Shown here piece after piece: positions 33,541-39,670 of a stretch of DNA of 39,670 nucleotides. The translations under genes and the position numbers were made by a program. How positions within the stretch are numbered: the first letter of the stretch is position 1; every line of letters starts with the position of its first letter. The notes beneath the pieces are model-generated. The model made no database searches. It worked only from the letters and a program-made list of their open reading frames with translations, and was not told where the DNA came from. Source of the DNA: Candidatus Cryptobacteroides merdipullorum (lineage in GTDB: Bacteria; Bacteroidota; Bacteroidia; Bacteroidales; UBA932); contig DVLC01000005.1 in NCBI GenBank assembly GCA_018715685.1, positions 1 to 39,670 of the forward strand. The letters are read 5' to 3'.

Positions 33541-34485
33541 TCAGGAGTTTTGCCGGACACCGAAAAGTCCGCGGGGCCGGAAACCGAAATCCCTGAAAGC
33601 CTTGTCGGTGTCGTAGTAATTCTTTATCATCAGTATCTTCATGTTGACCGAGGTGAACTCGACCTTCATGCCACAGCGCGCGAGCAGGTCGCCGAGAGCG
33701 CCGGCCGCCTTCAGCAGAAAGTCCGGCACAGGCAGGAAACATCTCCGCAGCCCGAAATGCCCGGCTATCGCGCGGAACAGTTCCGAATAGCTGTAGTTCT
33801 CGCCGCAGATCAGATATTTCTCGCCGCTTCTGCCGCCCTCCATCGCCATCACCATGCCTCTGGCGGCCTCGGCCACGTCTATCACGTTCTTGCCGCCGGA
33901 CGGGCAGACGAGCACCGGAGACTTCCTCACCATCGAGAACACCCGGTTGGAGCCCTTCTCGCTGCCGTACTTCCCTATCATGAAAGTGGGGTTCACCACC
34001 ACGATGTCCATTCTGTCAGCGAGCGGCAGCAGGTATTCCTCCGCCTCCCTCTTGCTCCTCGCATAGAACGACCCGCTGAAAGGATACGCCATCGGGCGAG
34101 TCTCGTCCGCTCCGAAACCTATGGTGTTGGCGGTGCTCACATATACGAAACGCTCCACCCCGCATCCGGCGGCGAGCTCCGCCAGCATCCGTGTCGCCTC
34201 GGCGTTCACCTTCCTGTACTGTCCGTAGTCGGGACATGACTGCGAAGTCATCGCAGCCACATGGATCACTCTTCCGCAACGGGACATAAGAGGTCTCATG
34301 GCCTCCGCGTCCTTGAAATCCGCCTCGACCACCTCCAGTCCGCCGGAAGTTCCGCCTGCATATTTCCTGCCACGGCGCAGCGTGGCGACCACCGCATATC
34401 CTTCATGCAGCAGTCTTTCTATTATATTCGCGGCCAGCATTCCGTTCGCGCCGGTCACGAGAACAGTCTTCTTCCTGTCCGCCAT
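33541..34485 (-). CDS. NAD-dependent epimerase/dehydratase family protein (extended SDR)
   Basis: A 314-residue extended short-chain dehydrogenase. The dinucleotide motif TGANGMLAANIIERLL is at residue 11, a variant in which the third Gly of GxxGxxG is Ala. The active site shows VYVSTANTIGFG and YARSKREAEEYL (YxxxK), and a VNPTFMIGKYGS stretch follows. It resembles dihydroflavonol reductase or 3-beta-hydroxysteroid dehydrogenase-like members; the substrate is unknown. It lies 1 nt after the SDR gene upstream and 5 nt before the adaptor gene, so redox enzymes flank the pump on both sides. Confidence 0.88.
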   Translation of the reverse strand: MADRKKTVLVTGANGMLAANIIERLLHEGYAVVATLRRGRKYAGGTSGGLEVVEADFKDAEAMRPLMSRCGRVIHVAAMTSQSCPDYGQYRKVNAEATRMLAELAAGCGVERFVYVSTANTIGFGADETRPMAYPFSGSFYARSKREAEEYLLPLADRMDIVVVNPTFMIGKYGSEKGSNRVFSMVRKSPVLVCPSGGKNVIDVAEAARGMVMAMEGGRSGEKYLICGENYSYSELFRAIAGHFGLRRCFLPVPDFLLKAAGALGDLLARCGMKVEFTSVNMKILMIKNYYDTDKAFRDFGFRPRGLFGVRQNS

Positions 34486-34486
34486 G

Positions 34487-35275
34487 TCAGCCTCCTATTT
34501 CGTTCCTGATTACCGAACGGCTCATCAAAGTCGACTTAAGCTGCTCCGGAACCAGTTTGAGCAGATTGTACGACAATTTGTTAAGTCCTCCGGGAACTAT
34601 TATCCGCCTGCCTTTGAAAAGCCCGTCCAGACAGACCTTCGCAACTTTTTCGGGAGTCACGGAGAGCATTCGCCCGAGAGCCCCCTGACGGTTTATCCTG
34701 TCTATGATCTCCTGCCTGGTGGGCATAGGGCCGAGCAGGGCAAGGCTCACCGATATGCCGAAAGGCCTGAGCTCCTCGCGCATTCCGAGCGAGAAATGCT
34801 TGATGTACGCCTTGGAAGCCGGATACACGGTCTTGTAGCCCGTCGGAATCAGGGCCGCCAGCGAAGAGATGTTCAGTATGCGCGCGGGAGCGTTCCTGCG
34901 GAGATTGGGAAGCAGTCCGTGGGTCAGCACCGTAGTGGCGATCACGTTGAGCTTCATTATGGTGTCGATATACTTCAGCGGAGCCTCGTCGAACTTACGG
35001 CTTCCGCCGGTTCCCGCATTGTTTATGAGCAGGGACAGACGAAAGCTTCCGTTGACCTCCGAAATGAAGCCAAGGAGACTGTCCCTGTCGGTCAGGTCGA
35101 GCTCGAAGCATTCGCTCCGCACGCCGAGACTCCGGCATTTGTCGCGCACTTCATGCAGACTCTCTCCGGGGAGAGCCACCAGCAGAGTGTTCTGACCCCT
35201 GGAAGCCAGCTGCAGCGCCAGCTCCCTGCCCAGACCCTGGCTCGCGCCGGTTATCAAAGCATATTCTTCTTGCAT
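34487..35275 (-). CDS. Short-chain dehydrogenase/reductase (classical SDR)
   Basis: A 262-residue classical SDR. The cofactor loop ALITGASQGLGRELALQLAS is at residue 6, the structural NNAG motif in LLINNAGTGG near 86, the catalytic Ser in NISSLAALIPTG and the YxxxK pair in YPASKAYIKH. The C-terminal quarter, VTPEKVAKVCLDGLFKGRRI and IVPGGLNKLSYN, resembles the YdfG/DltE-like reductases. It opens the operon that contains the efflux pump. The substrate is unknown. The ATG lies 17 nt after a terminator-like hairpin. Confidence 0.9.
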   Translation of the reverse strand: MQEEYALITGASQGLGRELALQLASRGQNTLLVALPGESLHEVRDKCRSLGVRSECFELDLTDRDSLLGFISEVNGSFRLSLLINNAGTGGSRKFDEAPLKYIDTIMKLNVIATTVLTHGLLPNLRRNAPARILNISSLAALIPTGYKTVYPASKAYIKHFSLGMREELRPFGISVSLALLGPMPTRQEIIDRINRQGALGRMLSVTPEKVAKVCLDGLFKGRRIIVPGGLNKLSYNLLKLVPEQLKSTLMSRSVIRNEIGG

Positions 35276-35291
35276 AAATTTCTCATATAAA

Positions 35292-35324
35292 GCAGCCCGG
35301 CGTTATGTTGAACGATCGGGCTGC
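35292..35324 (-). terminator. Hairpin between the MBL gene and the efflux operon
   Basis: GCAGCCCG and CGGGCTGC form a perfect 8-bp stem around a 17-nt loop; on the minus strand it is followed by TTTAT. A second perfect 7-bp hairpin, ACGGCGG with CCGCCGT, at 35350-35370 starts 6 nt after the MBL stop codon. Together they probably end the metY-MBL transcript. Confidence 0.6.
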
Positions 35325-35376
35325 CGGTAATACCATAATAACTAACGTTACGGCGGACCAACACCGCCGTTCACTC

Positions 35377-36258
35377 TCATTCGGCAGCCTTTACATCCGA
35401 AAAGCCAATATACCCCGGTTCCGGCAGATGCATTCCGGCCATCACGAGTCCGTTCGCCCTGACACAGTCGAGGACCTTTGCGCGGGTCTCGGCGGCTTTG
35501 GCGCCGTCCATGTCGAAACTGGCGTTGATGTCGGGACGCAGCATCTGGATGGCGGCGCCGTGCATCAGGTCACCCGCTACCAGCAGGCCGGCAGACTTTA
35601 TATAATAGACCGTATGCCCGGGAGTGTGTCCGGGAGCGTAATAGGGAACCACCCCTCCGGGAAGGACCACTTCGCTGCCGGCAAGCAGCTCCAGTCCGCA
35701 GTCGACCAGATGCAGCCTGTCCTTGTATGCGTCCATAGTCCTGACCACCTGGGCCTTCCTGTCGTCAGGCATCGCCATCCAGGCATCATATTCGGCCTTG
35801 GGAGCATAGACCTGGGCATTAGTGAACACGGCGCTGTCTCCCGCCATCATGCCGCCGATATGGTCGCCGTGAAAATGGGTGATGTAGAGATAGTCGACAT
35901 CGGCGGGGCTCATGCCCAGAGAGTCGAGTCCGGCATACAGGCCGGCGTTCTCCCCTCCGTTACCGGTGTCGAAGAGCACGGTCCCGTCATCGCAGAGCAT
36001 AAGGAAGGTCCCGACTGAAGCTGGCACTCCGTCCTGCACCCCGAGGCTGTCGACGAGCGACTGCGGCGCATCGGGGAACAGGCTCACGGGCATCAGTCTT
36101 TCCCCATGGTTGTCCTTGATCCAGTATACCGTACTGTTTTCTGTCGACCTGACCACGGGCAGCCCAGCGTCCGCGACGGCTTCGTCACCGCCTCCGCCAC
36201 CTCCGCACGAGGAAAGCGTGAGAGCAAGCGCAGCCATAATCATTATCCTTTTCATCAT
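35377..36258 (-). CDS. MBL-fold metallo-hydrolase lipoprotein
   Basis: A 293-residue metallo-beta-lactamase-fold hydrolase. The N-terminus MMKRIMIMAALALTLSSC is a lipoprotein signal (lipobox LSSC), followed by a run of six Gly that serves as a linker. Metal-binding motifs are complete: THFHGDHIGG, the later His in APGHTPGHTVYY, Asp in LVAGDLMHG and His in GMHLPEPG. The pattern is that of the AHL-lactonase and hydroxyacylglutathione hydrolase-like subgroup, not clinical beta-lactamases. The substrate is unknown. The start overlaps the metY stop (ATGATGA), so the two are coupled. Confidence 0.88.
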   Translation of the reverse strand: MMKRIMIMAALALTLSSCGGGGGGDEAVADAGLPVVRSTENSTVYWIKDNHGERLMPVSLFPDAPQSLVDSLGVQDGVPASVGTFLMLCDDGTVLFDTGNGGENAGLYAGLDSLGMSPADVDYLYITHFHGDHIGGMMAGDSAVFTNAQVYAPKAEYDAWMAMPDDRKAQVVRTMDAYKDRLHLVDCGLELLAGSEVVLPGGVVPYYAPGHTPGHTVYYIKSAGLLVAGDLMHGAAIQMLRPDINASFDMDGAKAAETRAKVLDCVRANGLVMAGMHLPEPGYIGFSDVKAAE

Positions 36259-37553
36259 TTCCCGAAAGTTTTATCAAGGGCCTGACGGAGGTCCGCCAGG
36301 ATGTCTTCTATGTCCTCTATGCCCACGGAGAGCCGGATGAGGTCCGGGGCTATGCCGGCCTCGCGCAGCTGCTCGTCGCTGAGCTGGCGGTGAGTGTGGC
36401 TCGCCGGATGCAGCACGCAGGAGCGAATGTCCGCCACATGGGTGGCTATCGCTATGAACTGCAGCGAATCCATGAACCTTATGGCCGTCTCCCTGTCGCC
36501 CTTGAGGCCGAACGAAAGCACTCCGCAGGAACCGCCCGGAAGATACTTGCGTCCCAGGCTGTAGCAGGCGTCGTCCTCGAGTCCGCAGTAGTGGACCCAG
36601 TTCACGCGAGGGTCGTCATGCAGGAAGCGGGCCGCCGCCAGGGCGTTCTCGCAATGACGGGCCACGCGCAGATGGAGAGTCTCGAGACCGAGATTAAGCA
36701 GGAAGGAATTCATTGGCGAAGGCGTGGAGCCGAGATCCCTCATGAGCTGCGACACCATCTTCGTGATATATGCCTTCCTTCCGAACGCGTCGGCGTACAC
36801 GAGACCGTGGTAGGAGGCGTCTGGAGTCGTCAGTCCCGGAAAACGGGCGGCGTTGGCCTTCCAGTCGAAATTGCCGCTGTCAACGGCCGCTCCGCCGACC
36901 TGGGTCGCGTGACCGTCCATATATTTGGTAGTGGAATGAGTGACTATGTCGGCACCCCATTCGAACGGACGGCAGTTCACCGGAGTCGCGAAGGTGTTGT
37001 CCACGATCAGAGGCATGCCGTTGCGGTGCGCGATGCGCGCGAATCTCTCGATATCGAACACCACGCAGCCGGGGTTGCTGATCGTCTCTCCGAAAATCGC
37101 CTTTGTGTTCGGTCTTACAGCAGCCTGGATTTCATCGTCGGAGGCGTTCTCGTCCACGAAGGTGCAGTCCACTCCGAGCTTGCGCAGGGTCACGGAAAAG
37201 AGATTGTAGGTTCCGCCGTATATTTCGGTAGAAGCGATGAAATGGTCGCCTGCGCCGCAGATGTTGAGTATCGCGAAGAGGTTCGCGGCCTGCCCGGAGG
37301 AGGTCAGCACCGCACCGACCCCGCCTTCAAGCTCGGCTATCTTGGCGGCCACGCAGTCGCTGGTGGGATTCTGCAGGCGCGTGTAGAAATATCCTTCCTT
37401 CTCGAGGTCGAACAGCATAGCCATCTCCTCGCTCGTATCGTACTTGAAGGTCGTGCTCTGGATTATGGGCAGAACCCGGGGTTCTCCGTTCCCGGGCTTC
37501 CAGCCGCCCTGCACGCAAATGGTCGCAATCTTATGTTCTCTGTCCATTTTCAT
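36255..37553 (-). CDS. metY: O-acetylhomoserine sulfhydrylase (PLP-dependent Cys/Met metabolism enzyme)
   Basis: A 432-residue PLP enzyme making homocysteine from O-acetylhomoserine and sulfide. The opening KIATICVQGGWKPGNGEPRV, LPIIQSTTFKYDTSEEM and YFYTRLQNPT are typical. SSGQAANLFAIL binds PLP phosphate, VDNTFATPVNCRP contains the PLP Asp, and the Schiff-base Lys is in HSTTKYMDGHATQVGG. Length over 420 residues fits MetY rather than the shorter MetB/MetC. The ending SVGIEDIEDILADLRQAL is conserved. The start could be MKMDREHK or MDREHK. It is first in a two-gene unit with the MBL gene. Confidence 0.93.
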   Translation of the reverse strand: MKMDREHKIATICVQGGWKPGNGEPRVLPIIQSTTFKYDTSEEMAMLFDLEKEGYFYTRLQNPTSDCVAAKIAELEGGVGAVLTSSGQAANLFAILNICGAGDHFIASTEIYGGTYNLFSVTLRKLGVDCTFVDENASDDEIQAAVRPNTKAIFGETISNPGCVVFDIERFARIAHRNGMPLIVDNTFATPVNCRPFEWGADIVTHSTTKYMDGHATQVGGAAVDSGNFDWKANAARFPGLTTPDASYHGLVYADAFGRKAYITKMVSQLMRDLGSTPSPMNSFLLNLGLETLHLRVARHCENALAAARFLHDDPRVNWVHYCGLEDDACYSLGRKYLPGGSCGVLSFGLKGDRETAIRFMDSLQFIAIATHVADIRSCVLHPASHTHRQLSDEQLREAGIAPDLIRLSVGIEDIEDILADLRQALDKTFGK

Positions 37554-37690
37554 CTCAAATCAAATGCTCCAAGTCTGCGAATTTAACGATTCTCCGGCAT
37601 TCCGCAACCTCTCGGAACAGGAAAATTGATTTTTTTGCCCCGACAGGCCGGAAAGCGCCCTGAAGACATGACATATCTGCAATATTTTAT

Positions 37691-37698
37691 TATATTTG
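37691..37698 (+). promoter_or_regulatory. -7 box of the 107-residue protein gene (TATATTTG)
   Basis: TATATTTG matches TAnnTTTG exactly and lies 26 nt ahead of the ATG at 37725. Confidence 0.65.
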
Positions 37699-37724
37699 TT
37701 GGTGTTACTTAACTCTTATGCGCT

Positions 37725-38048
37725 ATGGAAGAATCTGTTCTCTATCTCTGGTACCTGAGCGAGACGAGGGACACGGCCCTCGGACACAAGACTCGTTTCC
37801 CCGCAAGGTCGACACCTTTCAGGGAGCTGTCAGCCGGAATGAATCTGGCCGTTCTGTTCGAAAATGACTATGTGCGCGAGAACCTCGGCGAACTCAAGGT
37901 CGAGGCGGTCGGCGTCTGCGACGTCACTATAAGCTACCGCGGAGAGACATTCACCCTGCGCAGAGGAGAGCATTTCTCGTCGGCCATGCACAGGGCAGGA
38001 AGCAGCTACATGCCGGAATACGTAGGCATAGAGGCAGAGCTCTCGTAA
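37725..38048 (+). CDS. Small protein of unknown function
   Basis: A 107-residue protein that I do not recognise. It has no signal peptide or membrane segment. The sequence has conserved-looking blocks: an aromatic start (MEESVLYLWYLSETRDTALG), a middle acidic stretch (LFENDYVRENLGELKVEAVG) and a beta-rich end (CDVTISYRGETFTLRRGEHF). The mix suggests a small alpha/beta cytoplasmic domain. Support for it being real comes from a perfect -7 box, normal codon use and GC content, and no competing gene. It stands between metY, which is divergent, and the fimbria-type locus. Confidence 0.7.
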   Translation: MEESVLYLWYLSETRDTALGHKTRFPARSTPFRELSAGMNLAVLFENDYVRENLGELKVEAVGVCDVTISYRGETFTLRRGEHFSSAMHRAGSSYMPEYVGIEAELS

Positions 38049-38091
38049 CATCCTGACTGTCCGGGAATTCAAATTTTTCTCATTTTTTCAA

Positions 38092-38100
38092 GGGGGGGGG
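38092..38100 (+). repeat. G9 homopolymer upstream of the fimbria-type promoter
   Basis: Nine consecutive G end about 20 nt before the -7 candidate at 38121, close to where a -33 element would sit. Slippage here would change promoter spacing. The only other G9 in the window is 0.8 kb downstream. Confidence 0.85.
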
Positions 38101-38158
38101 TAAGTTGTTGAAATAATTTATATCCTTGCAGCAGCAAACAAGATTTAACAACTTACCC
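38098..38158. repeat. 12-nt perfect inverted repeat flanking the DUF3575 promoter
   Basis: GGGTAAGTTGTT (38098-38109) and AACAACTTACCC (38147-38158) are exact reverse complements; with one bulged G the arms extend by AAAT/ATTT. The 28-nt centre contains the -7 box. The left arm includes the last three G of the G9 tract. The right arm ends 4 nt before the start codon. Confidence 0.75.
38121..38128 (+). promoter_or_regulatory. Candidate -7 box of the DUF3575-DUF3868 unit (TATCCTTG)
   Basis: TATCCTTG differs from TAnnTTTG in one base and lies 34 nt before the ATG at 38163. No clear TTTG is present at the -33 position; the G9 tract and GTTGTTG are there instead, so the promoter may need help from an activator or a particular tract length. 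Confidence 0.5.
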
Positions 38159-38162
38159 AGCA

Positions 38163-38747
38163 ATGAATTCGCGAATTTTCACCAAATTCGTCGTCATTTT
38201 TGCCGCATCAGCGCTTTCACTGCAGTCTCTCCACACCCAGAAGCTCGCGGTGAAGACCAACTTGCTGTCCGACGCCACGGCGACAATCAACCTTGGGGTC
38301 GAGGCCGCACTGGCACCGAAATGGACCTTCGACCTGTCCGGCAATTACAACGCCTGGGATTTCCCCGATTACCGCAAGCAAAAGCAGTGGATGGTGCAGC
38401 CGGAAGCGAGATTCTGGTTCTGCGAGGCTTTCAACGGCCATTTCGTCGCCGCGCACCTGCTCGGCGGAGAATTCAACATGGCCAATCCCTTCTTCCCTTT
38501 CAGCATGATCCGGACCCTCCGGGACTACAGATACGAAGGCTGGATGTACGGAGCCGGCATCGGCTACGGCTACCAGTGGATACTGTCGCCCCGCTGGAGC
38601 ATCGAAGCGGAAATCGGTGCGGGATATGTAGGCACCAAATACGAACAATATGAATGCATACGCTGCGGGGCGCTCGTCGATGAGGGATTCTCCAACAAGT
38701 TCTCTATCACCAAGCTGTCCCTGGGCATAATATTCATGATATTTTAA
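38163..38747 (+). CDS. DUF3575 domain protein, fimbria-cluster outer-membrane protein
   Basis: A 194-residue protein with an N-terminal signal (MNSRIFTKFVVIFAASALSL) and a DUF3575 domain: KLAVKTNLLSDATATINLGV, then APKWTFDLSGNYNAWDF, ARFWFCEAFNGHFVAAHLLG and GIGYGYQWILSPRWSIEAEI. Strand alternation and the aromatic C-terminus (FMIF) suggest a small outer-membrane beta-barrel. In Bacteroidales this family typically precedes a DUF3868 gene and FimA/Mfa-type fimbrillin genes; here DUF3868 follows after 10 nt. Its exact role in pilus assembly is not established to my knowledge. It is the first gene after the G9 and inverted-repeat promoter. Confidence 0.9.
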   Translation: MNSRIFTKFVVIFAASALSLQSLHTQKLAVKTNLLSDATATINLGVEAALAPKWTFDLSGNYNAWDFPDYRKQKQWMVQPEARFWFCEAFNGHFVAAHLLGGEFNMANPFFPFSMIRTLRDYRYEGWMYGAGIGYGYQWILSPRWSIEAEIGAGYVGTKYEQYECIRCGALVDEGFSNKFSITKLSLGIIFMIF

Positions 38748-38757
38748 TCTCCGGACG

Positions 38758-39307
38758 ATGAAAAATCATACACGGAACATATTTACGGCCGCGTTGCTTT
38801 CAGGCATATTCTGTCTGGGCGCAGACGCGCAGGTTTCGTATCTCAGCCGCATCGAGTGGCAGGCGGAACCGGTGGAAATCGTGACGGAGTCCTCGGGTAA
38901 GGGGGGGGGCAAGAGCAGCTGAACTGAGGCTCAGGCTGGACTGGAAAGAGCAGCCGGAGGTCTCTGCGCAGCATTCTGCTGAAATCTTGCCCGTTCTGGA
39001 AAGCGCCGACGGCTCACAGTCCTGGAGTTTCTCGCCTATATATGTCGACGGCCGCACCCGTGCCAAGGCCGTCGACAGGAAGTCTGTGCTTTCAGGCATC
39101 GAAAGGCCTGAAGGGAGTATCGTACTGCGTCCCGGCAGGAAGGACGGCTCCGGCGGAACCATCGATTACTGCGCGCGGGTTCCCTATAGTCCGGACATGC
39201 TCGACGGGCGCATCGTGCTCTATGAAACCGTGAGCGGTTGCGCAGGCTGTCTCGAAGGCAGAGTGCTATTACAGTTCCGCTGCGTCCGGGATCATACCGG
39301 CAATTGA
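38758..39307 (+). pseudogene. DUF3868 domain protein interrupted by a frameshift at a G9 tract
   Basis: The ATG at 38758 gives a signal peptide (MKNHTRNIFTAALLSGIFCL then GADAQ) and the start of a DUF3868 domain (VSYLSRIEWQAEPVEIVTES). At G9 (38901-38909) the frame runs to a TGA at 38920. The rest of the domain, ARAAELRLRLDWKEQP to the TGA at 39305, is in the next frame, including LPVLESADGSQSWSFSPIYV and the conserved IDYCARVPYSPDMLDGRIVL. A G8 tract would restore one frame of about 182 residues. The protein also ends just after this domain, shorter than I expect for the family. It is either a phase-OFF gene or a decaying one. Confidence 0.8.
38901..38909 (+). repeat. G9 homopolymer inside the DUF3868 gene
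   Basis: Nine G within the codons for GKGGG, 48 codons after the start. Losing one G, or gaining two, joins the upstream and downstream parts of the domain in frame. Confidence 0.9.
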
Positions 39308-39316
39308 CAAGATGAC

Positions 39317-39670
39317 CTATTTCAGTTTCTCCAGCTGTTCCCCGGAGAGACCGGTGAACTCCGTTACCTGGTTCACTGGCAACCCTGCCGACAGCATCCT
39401 CCTGGCGATCTCGGCTTTTCCCTCGGCAAGTCCGGCCGCATGACCTTCCGCGCGGCCTTCGTCCCTTGCGTAGTCGATCGTGTTCCTGTAGTCGTTCTCG
39501 GTCATCATATCGTTCTCGTATTGGTTCCTCTCCTCCTTCGTGTACGCCGCGATCTTCGCCGCCTCGAAAAGGCGCGCGAACACCCGCTCGCGCAGCGCCG
39601 CCGGCCGCTCCTCCAGCCGCGACAGGTTCTTCAGGGCGTACATCCACTTGTCGATGATCGGGCTCTCCCC
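39317..39670 (-). CDS. Rpn family recombination-promoting nuclease / putative transposase, N-terminus beyond the window
   Basis: The last 117 residues of a minus-strand gene whose N-terminal nuclease domain lies beyond the right edge. ESPIIDKWMYALKNLSRLEE, then RPAALRERVFARLFEAAKIA and YTKEERNQYENDM, match the C-terminal part of PD-(D/E)XK_2/Rpn proteins, abundant in Bacteroidales. The end has the usual low-complexity GRAEGHAAGLAEGKAEIARR helix and a short helix-turn-helix-like LSAGLPVNQVTEFTGLSGEQ. The family is tied to RecA-independent DNA transfer. Its stop is 9 nt from the convergent end of the broken DUF3868 gene, which raises the chance that the fimbria locus was cut here. Confidence 0.85.
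   Translation of the reverse strand, partial: GESPIIDKWMYALKNLSRLEERPAALRERVFARLFEAAKIAAYTKEERNQYENDMMTENDYRNTIDYARDEGRAEGHAAGLAEGKAEIARRMLSAGLPVNQVTEFTGLSGEQLEKLK

Noticed and set aside
36160-36215. Gly-rich run in the MBL lipoprotein as a third phase-variable tract
   Set aside because: The six glycines are encoded by mixed codons (GCCTCCGCCACCTCC on the plus strand), not a homopolymer, so slippage is unlikely.

Overview
The window looks like chromosomal DNA of a GC-rich member of the Bacteroidales (Bacteroidota). The gene content supports this: an L-arabinose operon of the gut Bacteroidales type, DUF3575 and DUF3868 fimbria-cluster proteins, DUF2147, a tyrosine recombinase next to hpf, a PhoU-tailed Pit transporter and a Porin_O_P porin. 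So do the promoters: boxes of the form TAnnTTTG, the Bacteroidota -7 consensus, recur just upstream of starts. Genus cannot be read from the sequence; a Rikenellaceae-like or related GC-rich lineage is plausible.

Layout. 1-2.4 kb: the 3'-truncated gene of an ABC ATPase and a secreted GH51 arabinofuranosidase. 2.5-3.55 kb: holA (DNA polymerase III delta). 3.6-7.07 kb, minus strand: one operon of DUF2147, an HsdR-N-like nuclease-fold protein, a CCA/poly(A) tRNA nucleotidyltransferase and a tyrosine recombinase joined in frame to the ribosome hibernation factor HPF. 7.2-8.9 kb: an exported dipeptide epimerase and a hotdog thioesterase. 9.0-15.4 kb, minus strand: a phosphate and polyphosphate operon (pit, porin, ppk1, ppx), preceded by tandem TTAAC repeats that look like a Pho box. 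15.5-16.7 kb: a DUF362 ferredoxin-like protein. 16.8-23.6 kb, minus strand: the L-arabinose operon (mutarotase, SSS symporter, araD, araA, araB-like kinase). 23.7-24.9 kb: tmRNA, a small lipoprotein and tRNA-Val. 24.97-26.07 kb: a gene-poor stretch with a 26-bp perfect palindrome, twin 78-nt inverted elements and a T-depleted block. 26.2-35.3 kb, minus strand: an RND efflux operon with two SDR-type enzymes, a Zn alcohol dehydrogenase and a flavin reductase; the RND pump and its outer-membrane factor are one 1507-residue reading frame. 35.4-37.6 kb: MBL hydrolase and metY. 37.7-39.3 kb: an orphan small protein, then the start of a fimbria-type locus carrying two G9 homopolymers. 39.3 kb to the end: the C-terminal part of an Rpn/PD-(D/E)XK transposase-family protein.

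How the genes fit together. The GH51 enzyme frees arabinose from polysaccharide, the mutarotase and symporter bring it in, and AraA, the kinase and AraD turn it into D-xylulose 5-phosphate. The porin and Pit bring in phosphate, Ppk1 stores it as polyphosphate and Ppx releases it. The CCA enzyme would be needed for the tmRNA and tRNA-Val here, because neither gene encodes CCA.

The strongest leads are: (1) the DUF3575-DUF3868 locus, with a G9 tract upstream of the promoter, a 12-nt inverted repeat around the promoter and a second G9 that puts DUF3868 out of frame, pointing to phase variation or decay; (2) the RND pump-OMF fusion with a complete lipoprotein signal in its middle; (3) the XerC-HPF fusion with an internal Shine-Dalgarno and start; (4) Pho-box-like repeats ahead of the phosphate operon; (5) an unusual tmRNA tag; (6) three unexplained repeat elements.
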